64,000 nt of DNA, from positions 124,001 through 188,000 of IMG/VR virus record IMGVR_UViG_3300020186_000013; one strand, given 5' to 3'. Numbering within the stretch: position 1 is the first letter of the stretch; each line of letters begins with the position of its first letter. The DNA comes from a virus. The notes under the pieces were generated by a model, which was not told the DNA's origin, did not search any database, and saw only the letters and a list, made by a program, of their open reading frames with translations. Below are positions 16,507 to 24,446 of the stretch, in pieces. Both the position numbers and the translations under genes were made by a program.

Positions 16507-18255
16507 CTACTCCATGATGTGCACGGGAGTGTCCTCGGTGATCTCGCCCTGGTGGAGGGCCGCGAGGGCGTCCTGCTTGTTCCGGAAGACGCGGGGCCGA
16601 CCCTTCTCCTTCTTGGCCGTGCTGGCGTGGTGCAAACCGCCCAGGTACTCCTGGCCGGGCACGTGCACGGGGCTCTTGAAGTCGGCCGGGGATAGAAGGT
16701 TTTTCGACGGCAGCATCCGCTCCAGGGCCTCCTTCTTGGCCTCCTCGGAGGTCGGCACGTGGAACTGCATGGCGTCACCGTCGAAGTCAGCGTTGAACCC
16801 CTTGACGATCAGCGGGGACACCTGCATCGTGTCGCCCTTCACCAGCTTGGGGCGAAACGCCATGATACCGAATCGGTGGAGAACGGGTGCCCGATTGATG
16901 AACACCGGACGGTCTTCCATCTCCTCCTGGAGGATCGACCGGGCCTTGTCGGTCTTATCCTTGACGTGCTGGAGGGCCTGGCTGATCGGCATCCCCTGGC
17001 GGTGCATCCGCCGGACGAGGAACTTGGAGTACACCTCGAACGCCTTCGACTCGGGGATGCCTACCGTGTCCATGTCGTAGTCCGGGTTCGGGCTGATCAC
17101 CGCCCGGCCGACGTTGTCGACAGTCGAGGACAGGAGCTTCCTTTGCACCGTGCCGAACTTGGGGGACGTGCCGAAGATGCTCTTCAAGATGCCCTTGACG
17201 TTCTTGTCTTGGCTCTTCTGGGTGATCGGATCGCCCAGGCCGGTGACCGCCTTGAAGGCGTGGTACACGGCCAACCGTTCGGCCCCCGCGTTGTCGTGGC
17301 CGACCATGCCCTTCATCTCGCCGAGGTTCTTGTTGGCCTCGATCAGCTCCTTGTAGAGGTAGTTCGGGTCCGATACCAGCGGGATGCCCGACTGCCCCAT
17401 CATCGACACCGGGCGGAACGCAGGAGGCAGGACGGGGGCGTGATCGAGCATCCAGTCCTTGGGGTGCAGGCCGAGGCTCTGGGCACTCTTCAGGTAGCCG
17501 AGCTTGCGAACCGCCTCGTCCCGCTTACTACGACTCGACGACTGAACCTGGGTCCTAGCGGTCGCCAGCTCCTTGGTCAGGTTGATGTCCTCCAACGCGG
17601 CCTTGAGGGCCTTCGGGCCGGTGCCGTGCCCGCCAATCGTCTCAGTGCCCGCCAACACGCCCTCGAACTGCTTGGCCGTCAACCCGAGGATTCGCCGCAT
17701 CGGCTCCTCCATGACAGGGTTGGGCATGGGCTCGTCGAACTTAATCTTCGACCACTGCTTGCCGCCGTGCCCGCCGGTCATCGCCGGGTCGAACAGACCC
17801 CCGGCCACTGGCTTCAAGTCCCGGTCGAAGTTGACCGTCTCGCCGTGCGTAAGGACGCGGTTGCCGCCCAAGGCGTCCACGTCCTTGTTGGTCATGGCCA
17901 TGATGTGAGTGCGAGGGCCATCCCGGACGACATTGATCCCGGACGCCTTGAGCTGGTGGTGGAACTTGTCGTACACCATCGGGGTCTTCACAGCACTGGG
18001 CATATGTCCCTGCATGAACTGCAACCAGTATTGCTCGTTCCGCTGACCCCGGATACTGCCCACGTCCCGGAGATTCTCGACGGCCCCGTGGGACAGGAGG
18101 GCATTCACGTCGAGCATCGAGATCCGCTTGGAGTTCGACACCAGGACGTTGTTGGCGAAGTACAGGTGGATGCCGTCGACAGTGACGTCGTACACGTCGA
18201 CCAGCCCGTTCGCCTTCGTGACGCCCCGGTAAGGGCCGATGTACGCCACCTTCAT
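16507..18255 (-). CDS. C-intein + RNA polymerase beta C-end fused to beta prime N-part
   Basis: This 582-aa protein starts with a 41-residue C-terminal intein half: VYDVTVDGIHLYFANNVLVS then Asn41, with Ser as +1 residue. Next comes KRISMLDVNALLSHGA, matching the RpoB end motif GGQRFGEMEVWALEAYGA. Beta prime follows without a break: VAGGLFDP, RPVFINRAPVLHRFG near 440, the Mg-binding NADFDGD at about 488-494, and a segment equivalent to RpoC up to just before TVGRALL. The remaining beta prime is at 10565-14422. ATGA overlap couples it to the 134-aa gene upstream. The usual penultimate intein His is Ser here. Confidence 0.93.
   Translation of the reverse strand: MKVAYIGPYRGVTKANGLVDVYDVTVDGIHLYFANNVLVSNSKRISMLDVNALLSHGAVENLRDVGSIRGQRNEQYWLQFMQGHMPSAVKTPMVYDKFHHQLKASGINVVRDGPRTHIMAMTNKDVDALGGNRVLTHGETVNFDRDLKPVAGGLFDPAMTGGHGGKQWSKIKFDEPMPNPVMEEPMRRILGLTAKQFEGVLAGTETIGGHGTGPKALKAALEDINLTKELATARTQVQSSSRSKRDEAVRKLGYLKSAQSLGLHPKDWMLDHAPVLPPAFRPVSMMGQSGIPLVSDPNYLYKELIEANKNLGEMKGMVGHDNAGAERLAVYHAFKAVTGLGDPITQKSQDKNVKGILKSIFGTSPKFGTVQRKLLSSTVDNVGRAVISPNPDYDMDTVGIPESKAFEVYSKFLVRRMHRQGMPISQALQHVKDKTDKARSILQEEMEDRPVFINRAPVLHRFGIMAFRPKLVKGDTMQVSPLIVKGFNADFDGDAMQFHVPTSEEAKKEALERMLPSKNLLSPADFKSPVHVPGQEYLGGLHHASTAKKEKGRPRVFRNKQDALAALHQGEITEDTPVHIME
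18133..18255 (-). other. C-terminal split-intein half (41 aa)
   Basis: Block F (VYDVTVDGIHLYFAN) and block G (NVLVSN followed by Ser) are recognisable at the very start of the protein. Asn41 would cyclise and Ser+1 would be the C-extein nucleophile. The normal His before the terminal Asn is replaced by Ser, a variation known in some active inteins. Confidence 0.9.
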
Positions 18256-18656
18256 CGCTGCTTCCTCGTCCAGAAGTCGTGTAGGCCGGACAGGGCTTGG
18301 CCGGTCATGCCACGCAGCTTCATCATCAAACTCCGCTGCATGGCCCGACGGGGGTCGATGCTCTGGGGCGTGGCGGCTTCGACCGGGGCCGGCTTGGCTG
18401 CCGGCTTGGCCATCGGCTTACCCGGCCTCGCCCGCCGCCGGGGCGTGGGCTTCTCGGAAACCTCGCCGAACCTTTGGAACTTGACCGGGGCGAACGGTAA
18501 GTCGACCGGCGGACGGTTGCCCGCCGTCATGAGCGTCTGCTGGCCTGCCCCGAGGGGTGAGCCCGACTGCCCCTCGCCGGGGTCGGCCGGGTCGACGGCA
18601 GCCGTCTTCATGCGGAGAGCTGCCGCCTTGGCCGCGAGAATGTTGAGCCCGTCCAT
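18252..18656 (-). CDS. 134-aa protein lodged between the two split-intein genes
   Basis: The start overlaps the stop of the beta gene (TGATG) and its stop overlaps the next ATG, so the three genes are translationally coupled. The product begins MDGLNILAAKAAALRMKTAA, then has a proline-rich, basic middle (RRRARPGKPMAKPAAKPAPV) and a helical end (MQRSLMMKLRGMTGQALSGL). There is no LAGLIDADG, HNH, GIY-YIG or Vsr-like motif, so it is not a recognisable homing endonuclease although it sits where one is expected. It looks like a small virion protein or an RNA polymerase accessory factor. Confidence 0.7.
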   Translation of the reverse strand: MDGLNILAAKAAALRMKTAAVDPADPGEGQSGSPLGAGQQTLMTAGNRPPVDLPFAPVKFQRFGEVSEKPTPRRRARPGKPMAKPAAKPAPVEAATPQSIDPRRAMQRSLMMKLRGMTGQALSGLHDFWTRKQR

Positions 18657-21600
18657 CACGCCCCCTGTAGTTCGTCGCCGACGACCAGGTCGCCGGCCAG
18701 TTTCCTCGATCCGTCCGCCAGGATGATCTCGTGGTTCCTGGTGACCTCCAAAACACGGCCAGTGTCGGTCACGACCTCCATGATGTCGATCGGCTTGACG
18801 GCGAACGTGAACCAGTCGACGACCGGCATCCACATGAGCTTGCCGCCCGTGGCTTTCTTGGTCAGGACGTTGATGGCCAGTTTCTTCTGCACGACCTCGG
18901 CGATCGACACCAGGCCGCTCGACTCGGTATGGAGGAAAACCCGCTCGGTGAAGCAGCCGCTCTCGCCGCCCTTGCTGGGCGTCTCGTCCATGCCGTACCC
19001 GCCGCCGCCACGACCCTGGCCCTTGCTTTCGGCCGTGTGGTGCAACTTCATAAAGAACCGGTTGCCCGTGTGGACGCCGGGGATCTTGGACCCCGTGGCC
19101 GGATCGACGATGTCCTCGGTCGAAGTCAGGCCGTGCTTCCGCAGCTCGTCAATCGTGAACTGGTTTAAGTCCTTGATGCTACCGAAGTCTTCCAGCTTGT
19201 ACCTCTTGCCTGTCAACGCGGCAATCTTGCCTAGCTGGGCCTCGACCATCTGGGCTGGATTGGTACGACTGATCACACCGAGGGGGTTGAGCAGGATCTC
19301 GTAGGGCTTACCGTTGCGGTCGTGCGGCATCTGGTGGTCGGGGACGACGGCACTGATGACGCCCTTGTCGCCGTACCGGCCGGAGAGTTTGTCACCCACC
19401 TGCATCTGTGAAGAAGACTTAACGAGGACGACAGGCCCGTCCTTGCCCCGTACGACGTCGGTAACGACCCCAGAATCATGATGCTGCCACACAACGGATT
19501 GGTCATTGTGTCCCGCCTGCTTCTTCTTGTGGACCTTGTTGTCTGCCCGGTCGTTCTCGCGTGCGGCCAAAATGAGAGGTTGGCCGTGCTCGATTTTGGT
19601 GCCAGGTTTGATGATGCCGTCGTCGTCGAGGGACGCCAGCGTCTCCCGGTCAAACTTGCCGGGGAACAAACTGATGAAGTTCTTCTTCCCCATCTTGTGC
19701 TTGTCGTCAACCATCACCTCGTGGTGGTACATGTGGTCGCTCGACAGCCGCTTCGCCGCCGTCTCCGAGATGACCTGAGCGTCCTCGAAGTTGTACCCCT
19801 TCCACGGCGTGTACGCCACGCGGAAGTTCGCACCGAGGGCCGCAGCCCCGGTGTGGTCGGTGTAGTTGCTCTTGGCCAAGAGCTGGCCCGCTTTGAATGT
19901 GTCCCCTGGCTTCAGTGCAGGAGTATTGTGGATGTACGTCTTCCGGTTGAAGGGAAAGTTGTGATAGAGATCGACACGATCTTTGCGTCCGTCTGCGTAT
20001 TGGACGTCCATCCCTCCGTCACTGATCCCAAGGACCCGACCCCCGTGTTCACCAGCATGCACGGCCCCGAGATGACGTCCGTATTCTTCTTCAAAAGATC
20101 TCGCTCCACCCGATCCTGGAAGGCCCGATTGAACCAGGGGTGCTTCTGCGTTCGTAAGTGGTAGTGCTTGAGTGAGCATCCGAGACGCCATAGCGACCCG
20201 TTGCCCTTTGACCATGCTCTTGAGCGGGACCATGTTGCCCAGGGGCGAGAAGGCATTCTCAAAGTGGGGCAACTCGAATTGGACTTCGTTGCGTGGGACA
20301 TATGCGATCTTGCCTCCCTTCATGACCGGGATACGTTTCGCGGTCGACGCCAGTCCGCCGGGGAACGCGATCGCCGCCTCGGCCAGGTCCTGGGGGCTCT
20401 TCCAACCAAGCCTACCCGTCCTAACGTCCCGGAACTCGGAGTACATGCGACCGTCGCCGCCTTTTCGTGCCCCCCGAGCCATGTTCAGGTCGATGCCAAC
20501 GCGGAAACTCTCGGGCGTCCGCAAGGGGTCCATGAACCCCATATGACCGGGCTGCACGCTCCGGGCGTCGTCGGGAACCGACTCCATCGACGGGATGCCG
20601 CCTTCACCCAGGCGGGTGATCCGGCTCTGCTTGTCGAACACCTCGGCAGGGTTGATCTCTTCGATCGCCTGGCCCAGGCCAGAGCCCAGGAGCGTCTGCT
20701 CGATTTGCCGGGTCAGTGCCCCTGACGGCATGTCTTTCAGGTGTCCCTTCATGCTCATCTTGTGAAACAGCATCTTCTGGACGCGACCGTGGTCGCGGGC
20801 CACCCGCTCGGAGATCAGGTCCTCGGGACCCAGCACGGTCTGGAAGTGCGGGGCGTCCCGGTCGTCGACTTCGTCCTCGCCCCGACTGACGGCCAAGAGC
20901 TTCTTGGTTGCCGCCAGGATGGTGTCCTTATTCATCCGGGTGTGGGGGTGTTTGAGCGTGTACTTGGTGACCTCGGGGTCGACCTCCATGTCCTCGAACT
21001 TCTTGACCAGGGCCAGGCGACGGTGCTGCTCGTCTGGGTTGTCCCGGTCGACCTTACTCAGAATCTTGTTCTGGAGCTTGGTCAGTACCCCGCCCTCAGA
21101 CTTGAGCATATTGCTCTGGTACAGCTCGGACCCCCAGTGCTCATACAGCTCTCGGTCGGTCGTACCCATCGCCTTCAGGAGCGGCAGCAACGGCATCTCA
21201 GCTTGGCCGATCTTGATCTTGAACACGCCCTTGGCCGGATCGAGCAGGTAACGGTGGGAGACGCCCTTGCCGGGCAGGATGTTGGCGTGGGACTCCAGCT
21301 CACCGTTGTCCTTGCGACGGGTGAAGACACCGGGCATGAGCCGCTGCTGGTGGTTCAAAGTGTAATCGTTACCGCCGTGGACAAACGTGCCCATGTTCGT
21401 CAAGTGAGGGACGCGGGCGATAACCTGCTCACGGCGATCGACGAGAGCACCCGTGGCGTTGTCGGTCAACTCCCACGTGCCCTTCATGCGGCGGGCCAGG
21501 GTGCCGCCAGTCAGGAGGGCTTGCTTCCGTTGGTCGATACTGAAGTGGTCAGGGTCGATGTACTCCGGACTGTGGAGCCGGAGAGTGTGCCGGACGTTGG

Positions 21601-21772
21601 AAACCGGCTGAATGCCCTGAGCCGCCTTCAGGACGTTGCCGTAGATGTTCTGCCGCGTCTTGACGTGGTCGCCAAAGTCGCGGATGTGGGACTCCGGAAG
21701 CACGGGCGGCGGTGGCGGCGTGCTGCCGGGCAGGAGGGACGGACCCTTATCGGGGATGAGACTGTCAGGCAT
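18656..21772 (-). CDS. RNA polymerase beta N-part carrying N-terminal split intein
   Basis: The 1038-aa protein matches bacterial RpoB over much of its length. DARSVQPGHMGFMDPLRTPE corresponds to the rifampicin-region motif VHPTHYGRVCPIETPEG; GYNFEDAQVISE is present; GDKLSGRYGDKGVISAVVPD and LNPLGVISRTNPAQ match the DKxAGRHGNKG and LNPLGVPSRM blocks. At residue 940 RpoB homology stops after GGESG and an intein begins with Cys1, running 99 residues to the stop. The missing beta end is encoded at 16507-18255. Mature function requires trans-splicing (inference). The gene leads an overlapping operon with the 134-aa gene. Confidence 0.94.
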   Translation of the reverse strand: MPDSLIPDKGPSLLPGSTPPPPPVLPESHIRDFGDHVKTRQNIYGNVLKAAQGIQPVSNVRHTLRLHSPEYIDPDHFSIDQRKQALLTGGTLARRMKGTWELTDNATGALVDRREQVIARVPHLTNMGTFVHGGNDYTLNHQQRLMPGVFTRRKDNGELESHANILPGKGVSHRYLLDPAKGVFKIKIGQAEMPLLPLLKAMGTTDRELYEHWGSELYQSNMLKSEGGVLTKLQNKILSKVDRDNPDEQHRRLALVKKFEDMEVDPEVTKYTLKHPHTRMNKDTILAATKKLLAVSRGEDEVDDRDAPHFQTVLGPEDLISERVARDHGRVQKMLFHKMSMKGHLKDMPSGALTRQIEQTLLGSGLGQAIEEINPAEVFDKQSRITRLGEGGIPSMESVPDDARSVQPGHMGFMDPLRTPESFRVGIDLNMARGARKGGDGRMYSEFRDVRTGRLGWKSPQDLAEAAIAFPGGLASTAKRIPVMKGGKIAYVPRNEVQFELPHFENAFSPLGNMVPLKSMVKGQRVAMASRMLTQALPLTNAEAPLVQSGLPGSGGARSFEEEYGRHLGAVHAGEHGGRVLGISDGGMDVQYADGRKDRVDLYHNFPFNRKTYIHNTPALKPGDTFKAGQLLAKSNYTDHTGAAALGANFRVAYTPWKGYNFEDAQVISETAAKRLSSDHMYHHEVMVDDKHKMGKKNFISLFPGKFDRETLASLDDDGIIKPGTKIEHGQPLILAARENDRADNKVHKKKQAGHNDQSVVWQHHDSGVVTDVVRGKDGPVVLVKSSSQMQVGDKLSGRYGDKGVISAVVPDHQMPHDRNGKPYEILLNPLGVISRTNPAQMVEAQLGKIAALTGKRYKLEDFGSIKDLNQFTIDELRKHGLTSTEDIVDPATGSKIPGVHTGNRFFMKLHHTAESKGQGRGGGGYGMDETPSKGGESGCFTERVFLHTESSGLVSIAEVVQKKLAINVLTKKATGGKLMWMPVVDWFTFAVKPIDIMEVVTDTGRVLEVTRNHEIILADGSRKLAGDLVVGDELQGA
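18659..18955 (-). other. N-terminal split-intein half (99 aa)
   Basis: Block A starts CFTERVFLHTESSGLVSIAE with Cys1 encoded by the codon at 18955-18953. Block B is VLEVTRNHEIILADG with the TxxH motif, followed by KLAGDLVVGDEL. The half ends six codons after block B-type sequence, with no endonuclease attached. Confidence 0.92.
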
Positions 21773-21790
21773 TCCGTTGCCCCTAACGAG

Positions 21791-22888
21791 TTACGCGACC
21801 GGCTGTTGGTCCGCCGACGAGTGGGCGATCGGCTCCGGTGTGGCGAAGATCTCGGTCGGGGATTGGTTGAACTTGCGACGGTCGCGACGCTGGAGGGCCT
21901 TCTGCAAGACAGCCGAACGGCTTCGCTTCCGCATCTTGTCGTACACGACGGCCCCAGTCAGCAGGCTCGACAGACCGGCGTACATGCCGTACCCGCCCAT
22001 GGCCTGGCCGAGGACGTTAGAACTTCCCTGGCCGAGATAGTCGGATAGAGCAGCCTGTTTCTCGACGAAAGCGTCATACAGCCGATCAAGGGCCTCGTCG
22101 AGGGCCTTCTTCTCGCCCCACTTGTGACCGCAAGAGTTGCACGCCCCGCTGTACGGGTCACCCTCCATGCTCGCACCGCATTTCGGGCAGTCCTCGCCCT
22201 TGAACGTGTGGTCGCCGGCAGACTTGGCCACGGCCTTGGGCTTGTCGTACTGCGATAGCAGAGCGTCGTGGAACTCCTGGCGGGCCGAATCGAGGGCCTG
22301 CTCGCGTTCCGTCTTGCGACGACTTTCCATCACCGCGTCGACGCCCTTCCAGCCGAGGCCCAGACCGCCAAGACCGCCGGCCAGCATCGACAGACCGTAC
22401 CACGGGATGCCGCCCTTGGTCGTCGCGTCACCGCCGAGTAACCACGGGACCGGGGTGGCCTCCTTGTCCATGGCTGCCTTCCTCTTCGGCACGTCCTCGT
22501 CTTCTTCCTCGGCCGGGATCGGCAGGGGCAGCATCGCCGACCCCGCCGTACTCCGTGCCCCGGCCATGTTCTGGCGAAGCATGTGGTGCAAGCCGACCGC
22601 CCCTCGGGCACCGGCCCCGACGCCGAGGCCGATCCCGAGGATCTTGCCGACGTCGCCCATCGCGGACTCCCGCAACGCCGTGTTCTTGGCCTCGCTTATG
22701 GCCTGGCTGATCACGAGCTGCTGGGGGGTCGGGGCCGAGCCAGTGAGCGAGTCCAAGGCCCCACGGCCCAGGTCGACGACGGGCTTGGCGGCGGCTCCGA
22801 TGGCGTCGCCCACGGCCCCGAGGAAGCCCTCTTTTTGCATCTCCTCGCGGACCTTACTGAGCACCGACTGGCAGGTTAGGCTGTCCAT
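21791..22888 (-). CDS. Virion-type membrane-interacting protein with zinc ribbon
   Basis: The 365-aa product has a helical N-terminus (LSKVREEMQKEGFLGAVGDA), glycine-rich hydrophobic stretches near residues 80-95 and 170-182 (GLSMLAGGLGGLGLGW), and a zinc ribbon with two CxxC pairs near 235-255 (CPKCGASMEGDPYSGACNSC). A FVEKQAALSDYL patch and another hydrophobic segment (YGMYAGLSSLLTGAVVY) follow, with a basic tail. It immediately precedes the polymerase beta gene in transcription. A role in virion assembly or genome ejection is plausible; no enzyme motif is seen. Confidence 0.65.
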   Translation of the reverse strand: MDSLTCQSVLSKVREEMQKEGFLGAVGDAIGAAAKPVVDLGRGALDSLTGSAPTPQQLVISQAISEAKNTALRESAMGDVGKILGIGLGVGAGARGAVGLHHMLRQNMAGARSTAGSAMLPLPIPAEEEDEDVPKRKAAMDKEATPVPWLLGGDATTKGGIPWYGLSMLAGGLGGLGLGWKGVDAVMESRRKTEREQALDSARQEFHDALLSQYDKPKAVAKSAGDHTFKGEDCPKCGASMEGDPYSGACNSCGHKWGEKKALDEALDRLYDAFVEKQAALSDYLGQGSSNVLGQAMGGYGMYAGLSSLLTGAVVYDKMRKRSRSAVLQKALQRRDRRKFNQSPTEIFATPEPIAHSSADQQPVA

Positions 22889-23255
22889 TGACCAACTCCA
22901 TTTGTCCGGCCGTCATGAACGGTGCCCGGTTACCGTCTTCCATGAAGTATTCGACCCACTCGACGTAGACCATTATCTGGGCGGCGTCGTACTGCCGCTT
23001 AATGTGGATGCACTGGAACCACCCGTTGGCGATCCCGTCGAGTACCTCCAAATACTTCTTATTCTGGTCCGGGTCGGTCGTGTCGAAGTGACCGTTGTGA
23101 GGGTCGGCCACCTTGACGGTCTTGTCTTCCCACTCGTCTGAAGTATACATCGGGGACGATTGGCCGCGAAACGGCATGCCGTCCTCGGTCGCCCGCCCCC
23201 AGTGCACCTTCTGGCCGTTGTGCTCCGTTCGGTTGCTGAACTTGATCAGGCTCAT
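22854..23255 (-). CDS. Small conserved-looking protein, unknown
   Basis: The 133-aa protein is soluble and aromatic-rich, with no repeats: SLIKFSNRTEHNGQKVHWGR, YLEVLDGIANGWFQCIHIKR, IMVYVEWVEYFMED. It starts with an ATG preceded by AGGACG and overlaps the following gene by 35 bp. The folded composition suggests an ordinary enzyme or structural subunit rather than linker sequence; I cannot name it. Confidence 0.6.
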   Translation of the reverse strand: MSLIKFSNRTEHNGQKVHWGRATEDGMPFRGQSSPMYTSDEWEDKTVKVADPHNGHFDTTDPDQNKKYLEVLDGIANGWFQCIHIKRQYDAAQIMVYVEWVEYFMEDGNRAPFMTAGQMELVNGQPNLPVGAQ

Positions 23256-23264
23256 CTGACGTCC

Positions 23265-23657
23265 TTACAGGAACATCCGCCCGCCACGACTCTGCTTAGC
23301 CTGCTGCAACCGCCGAATCGCCTGCTGCCGGCGGACCTTGGCAGCTTCGGTACGGTAGGTGTCGATGACCTCGCGGTCCTTGATGTCGGCGACGTCCTTG
23401 TCGGTCACGTCCGTGGCCTTGGCCAAACCGGCCCCGGCGATGCCGCCCAGGATCGGCGGGGCGGCAAGGGCCAGAGGCACCCCGACGCTGCCGACGAGCT
23501 GCGTCAACGCCGTGGCGGCGTCACCGACGGCCCCGAACAACGCGAGCTTGTCCATCGCGGCCTTGACCGCCCCCGCCATTTGTTGGGCGGTCATCCCGTG
23601 CTCGACGCACCGGGCCACGAACCCGACCTTGAATGCTTCCCGTGCAGTCAGTGGCAT
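23265..23657 (-). CDS. Small virion protein with shared Cys/Gly/KLA module
   Basis: Residues 8-45 read AFKVGFVARCVEHGMTAQQM followed by AGAVKAAMDKLALFG. The same pattern (F-x2-x-x2-C-x4-G-hydrophobic-x-x-x-Q, then KLA) appears in the 731-aa protein at 61802. A hydrophobic glycine/alanine stretch (VGVPLALAAPPILGGIAGAG) and a basic helical tail follow. GGAGG precedes the ATG. The module may be a virion-targeting or membrane-interacting element; function unproven. Confidence 0.65.
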   Translation of the reverse strand: MPLTAREAFKVGFVARCVEHGMTAQQMAGAVKAAMDKLALFGAVGDAATALTQLVGSVGVPLALAAPPILGGIAGAGLAKATDVTDKDVADIKDREVIDTYRTEAAKVRRQQAIRRLQQAKQSRGGRMFL

Positions 23658-23705
23658 TTGGCCGTCCTCCTTGACAGCTAAGAAAAGGATCTCACCCCTG
23701 AATAG

Positions 23706-23903
23706 CTACCGGACCATCACGGGGCCGGCAGACACCGCACCGAACAACACCAATCCCAGGATTAGCACGCAGAACCACGGGATCAGACAATAGACGCCAA
23801 AGTTCAGTCCGTTGAATGCGGCCCCTCGTGGTTCACGAAGCCTGCACCCAGCAGGCAGCCAGAACATCATCAGTACGACCCAAATGATGACCCAAATCGT
23901 CAT
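23706..23903 (-). CDS. Small two-helix membrane protein
   Basis: The ATG at 23903 follows AAGGAACGCT and yields 65 aa with two hydrophobic helices: TIWVIIWVVLMMFWLPAG and IPWFCVLILGLVLFGAVSAG. A short positive loop (CRLREPRG) separates them. This could be a holin-like or virion membrane protein; size and topology alone do not decide. Confidence 0.55.
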   Translation of the reverse strand: MTIWVIIWVVLMMFWLPAGCRLREPRGAAFNGLNFGVYCLIPWFCVLILGLVLFGAVSAGPVMVR

Positions 23904-23926
23904 AGCGTTCCTTCGGAGCGGTAAGG

Positions 23927-24319
23927 TCACATGATCCCGTTTCCGCCGGAAACGCAGACCGTCGTCGGCTGCCGGCGACGGAGGTCGCGGCAGGCCGAAG
24001 CGTCGTCCGGCATGCCCTGCTCCTGGGCCTTCCGAGCGATGTACGCCGCTTTGTCGGTAATGTTCTGCATGTAGCTCTTGAGATCGGCGTCGGCACCACG
24101 ACCGGGCGTGTCCGCCGAGTTACCAAGCATCTGGCTCAAGGCCAGCGTGTGCCGCAAGAACTCGCGAACGGACAGCGTCTCGTACGAGTTGTCGAGGGAG
24201 TCTTCGCAATGGATCAAGCCCCGGTCCGCCCAGAAGCGAACCGAGCGGTTGATGCCTTCCTTGGTCTTGCCCTGAATGATCAAGACGTCGTGACCGAAGG
24301 TGCCAATCTCGATGGTCAT
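23927..24319 (-). CDS. Small protein, unknown
   Basis: The 130-aa product starts with a beta-rich segment (IEIGTFGHDVLIIQGKTKEG, VRFWADRGLIHCEDSLD) and continues as helices (REFLRHTLALSQMLGNS, YMQNITDKAAYIARKAQEQG). The ATG at 24319 is preceded by AGGAG that is contiguous with the palindromic element at 24329. No family recognised. Confidence 0.6.
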   Translation of the reverse strand: MTIEIGTFGHDVLIIQGKTKEGINRSVRFWADRGLIHCEDSLDNSYETLSVREFLRHTLALSQMLGNSADTPGRGADADLKSYMQNITDKAAYIARKAQEQGMPDDASACRDLRRRQPTTVCVSGGNGIM

Positions 24320-24328
24320 CCCTGACTC

Positions 24329-24346
24329 CTAGAAACCAGAATCTAA
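24329..24346. promoter_or_regulatory. Copy of dispersed near-palindromic element
   Basis: CTAGAAACCAGAATCTAA differs from the best copy at two positions. It lies directly after the in-frame TGA at 24348 and ten bases before the next gene, where it merges with that gene's AGGAG ribosome site. Confidence 0.6.
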
Positions 24347-24347
24347 C

Positions 24348-24446
24348 TCAGAACTCGCCCAGCAGGATCTTGCGACGGACGACCGGGTCGAGCGGCAGGA
24401 GTGCCAGACCGAACCCGGTGTCGATGATCTCGTAGTCCGCACCCCT
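24348..24446 (-). other. Coding-like 32-codon extension behind an in-frame TGA
   Basis: Translation in the same frame as the gene ending at 24447 continues past its TGA for 32 codons to a second TGA, including DTGFGLALLPLDPVVRRK. The composition looks like genuine protein and no start codon is available for a separate gene. It is either the 3' end of a gene broken by a recent nonsense mutation or a readthrough extension. Confidence 0.5.

Noticed and set aside
18252-18656. Homing endonuclease between the intein halves
   Set aside because: No LAGLIDADG, HNH, GIY-YIG or Vsr-like motif is present; sequence is Pro/Lys-rich and low in conserved acidic or histidine residues.
16759-18726. Long plus-strand open frames such as 16759-18726, 809-2230, 6515-7981 and 61808-63298
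   Set aside because: They lie opposite recognised minus-strand genes, lack ribosome sites and have the Arg/Val/Leu-rich composition of antisense frames in GC-rich coding DNA.
16507-21772. Polymerase beta gene broken by frameshift or decay
   Set aside because: Both pieces are intact, coupled by overlapping start/stop codons, and carry matching intein halves at the break, which decay would not produce.
24348-24446. Reassignment of TGA to an amino acid
   Set aside because: Many well-supported genes in the window end with TGA, several in start/stop overlaps, so TGA works as a stop.
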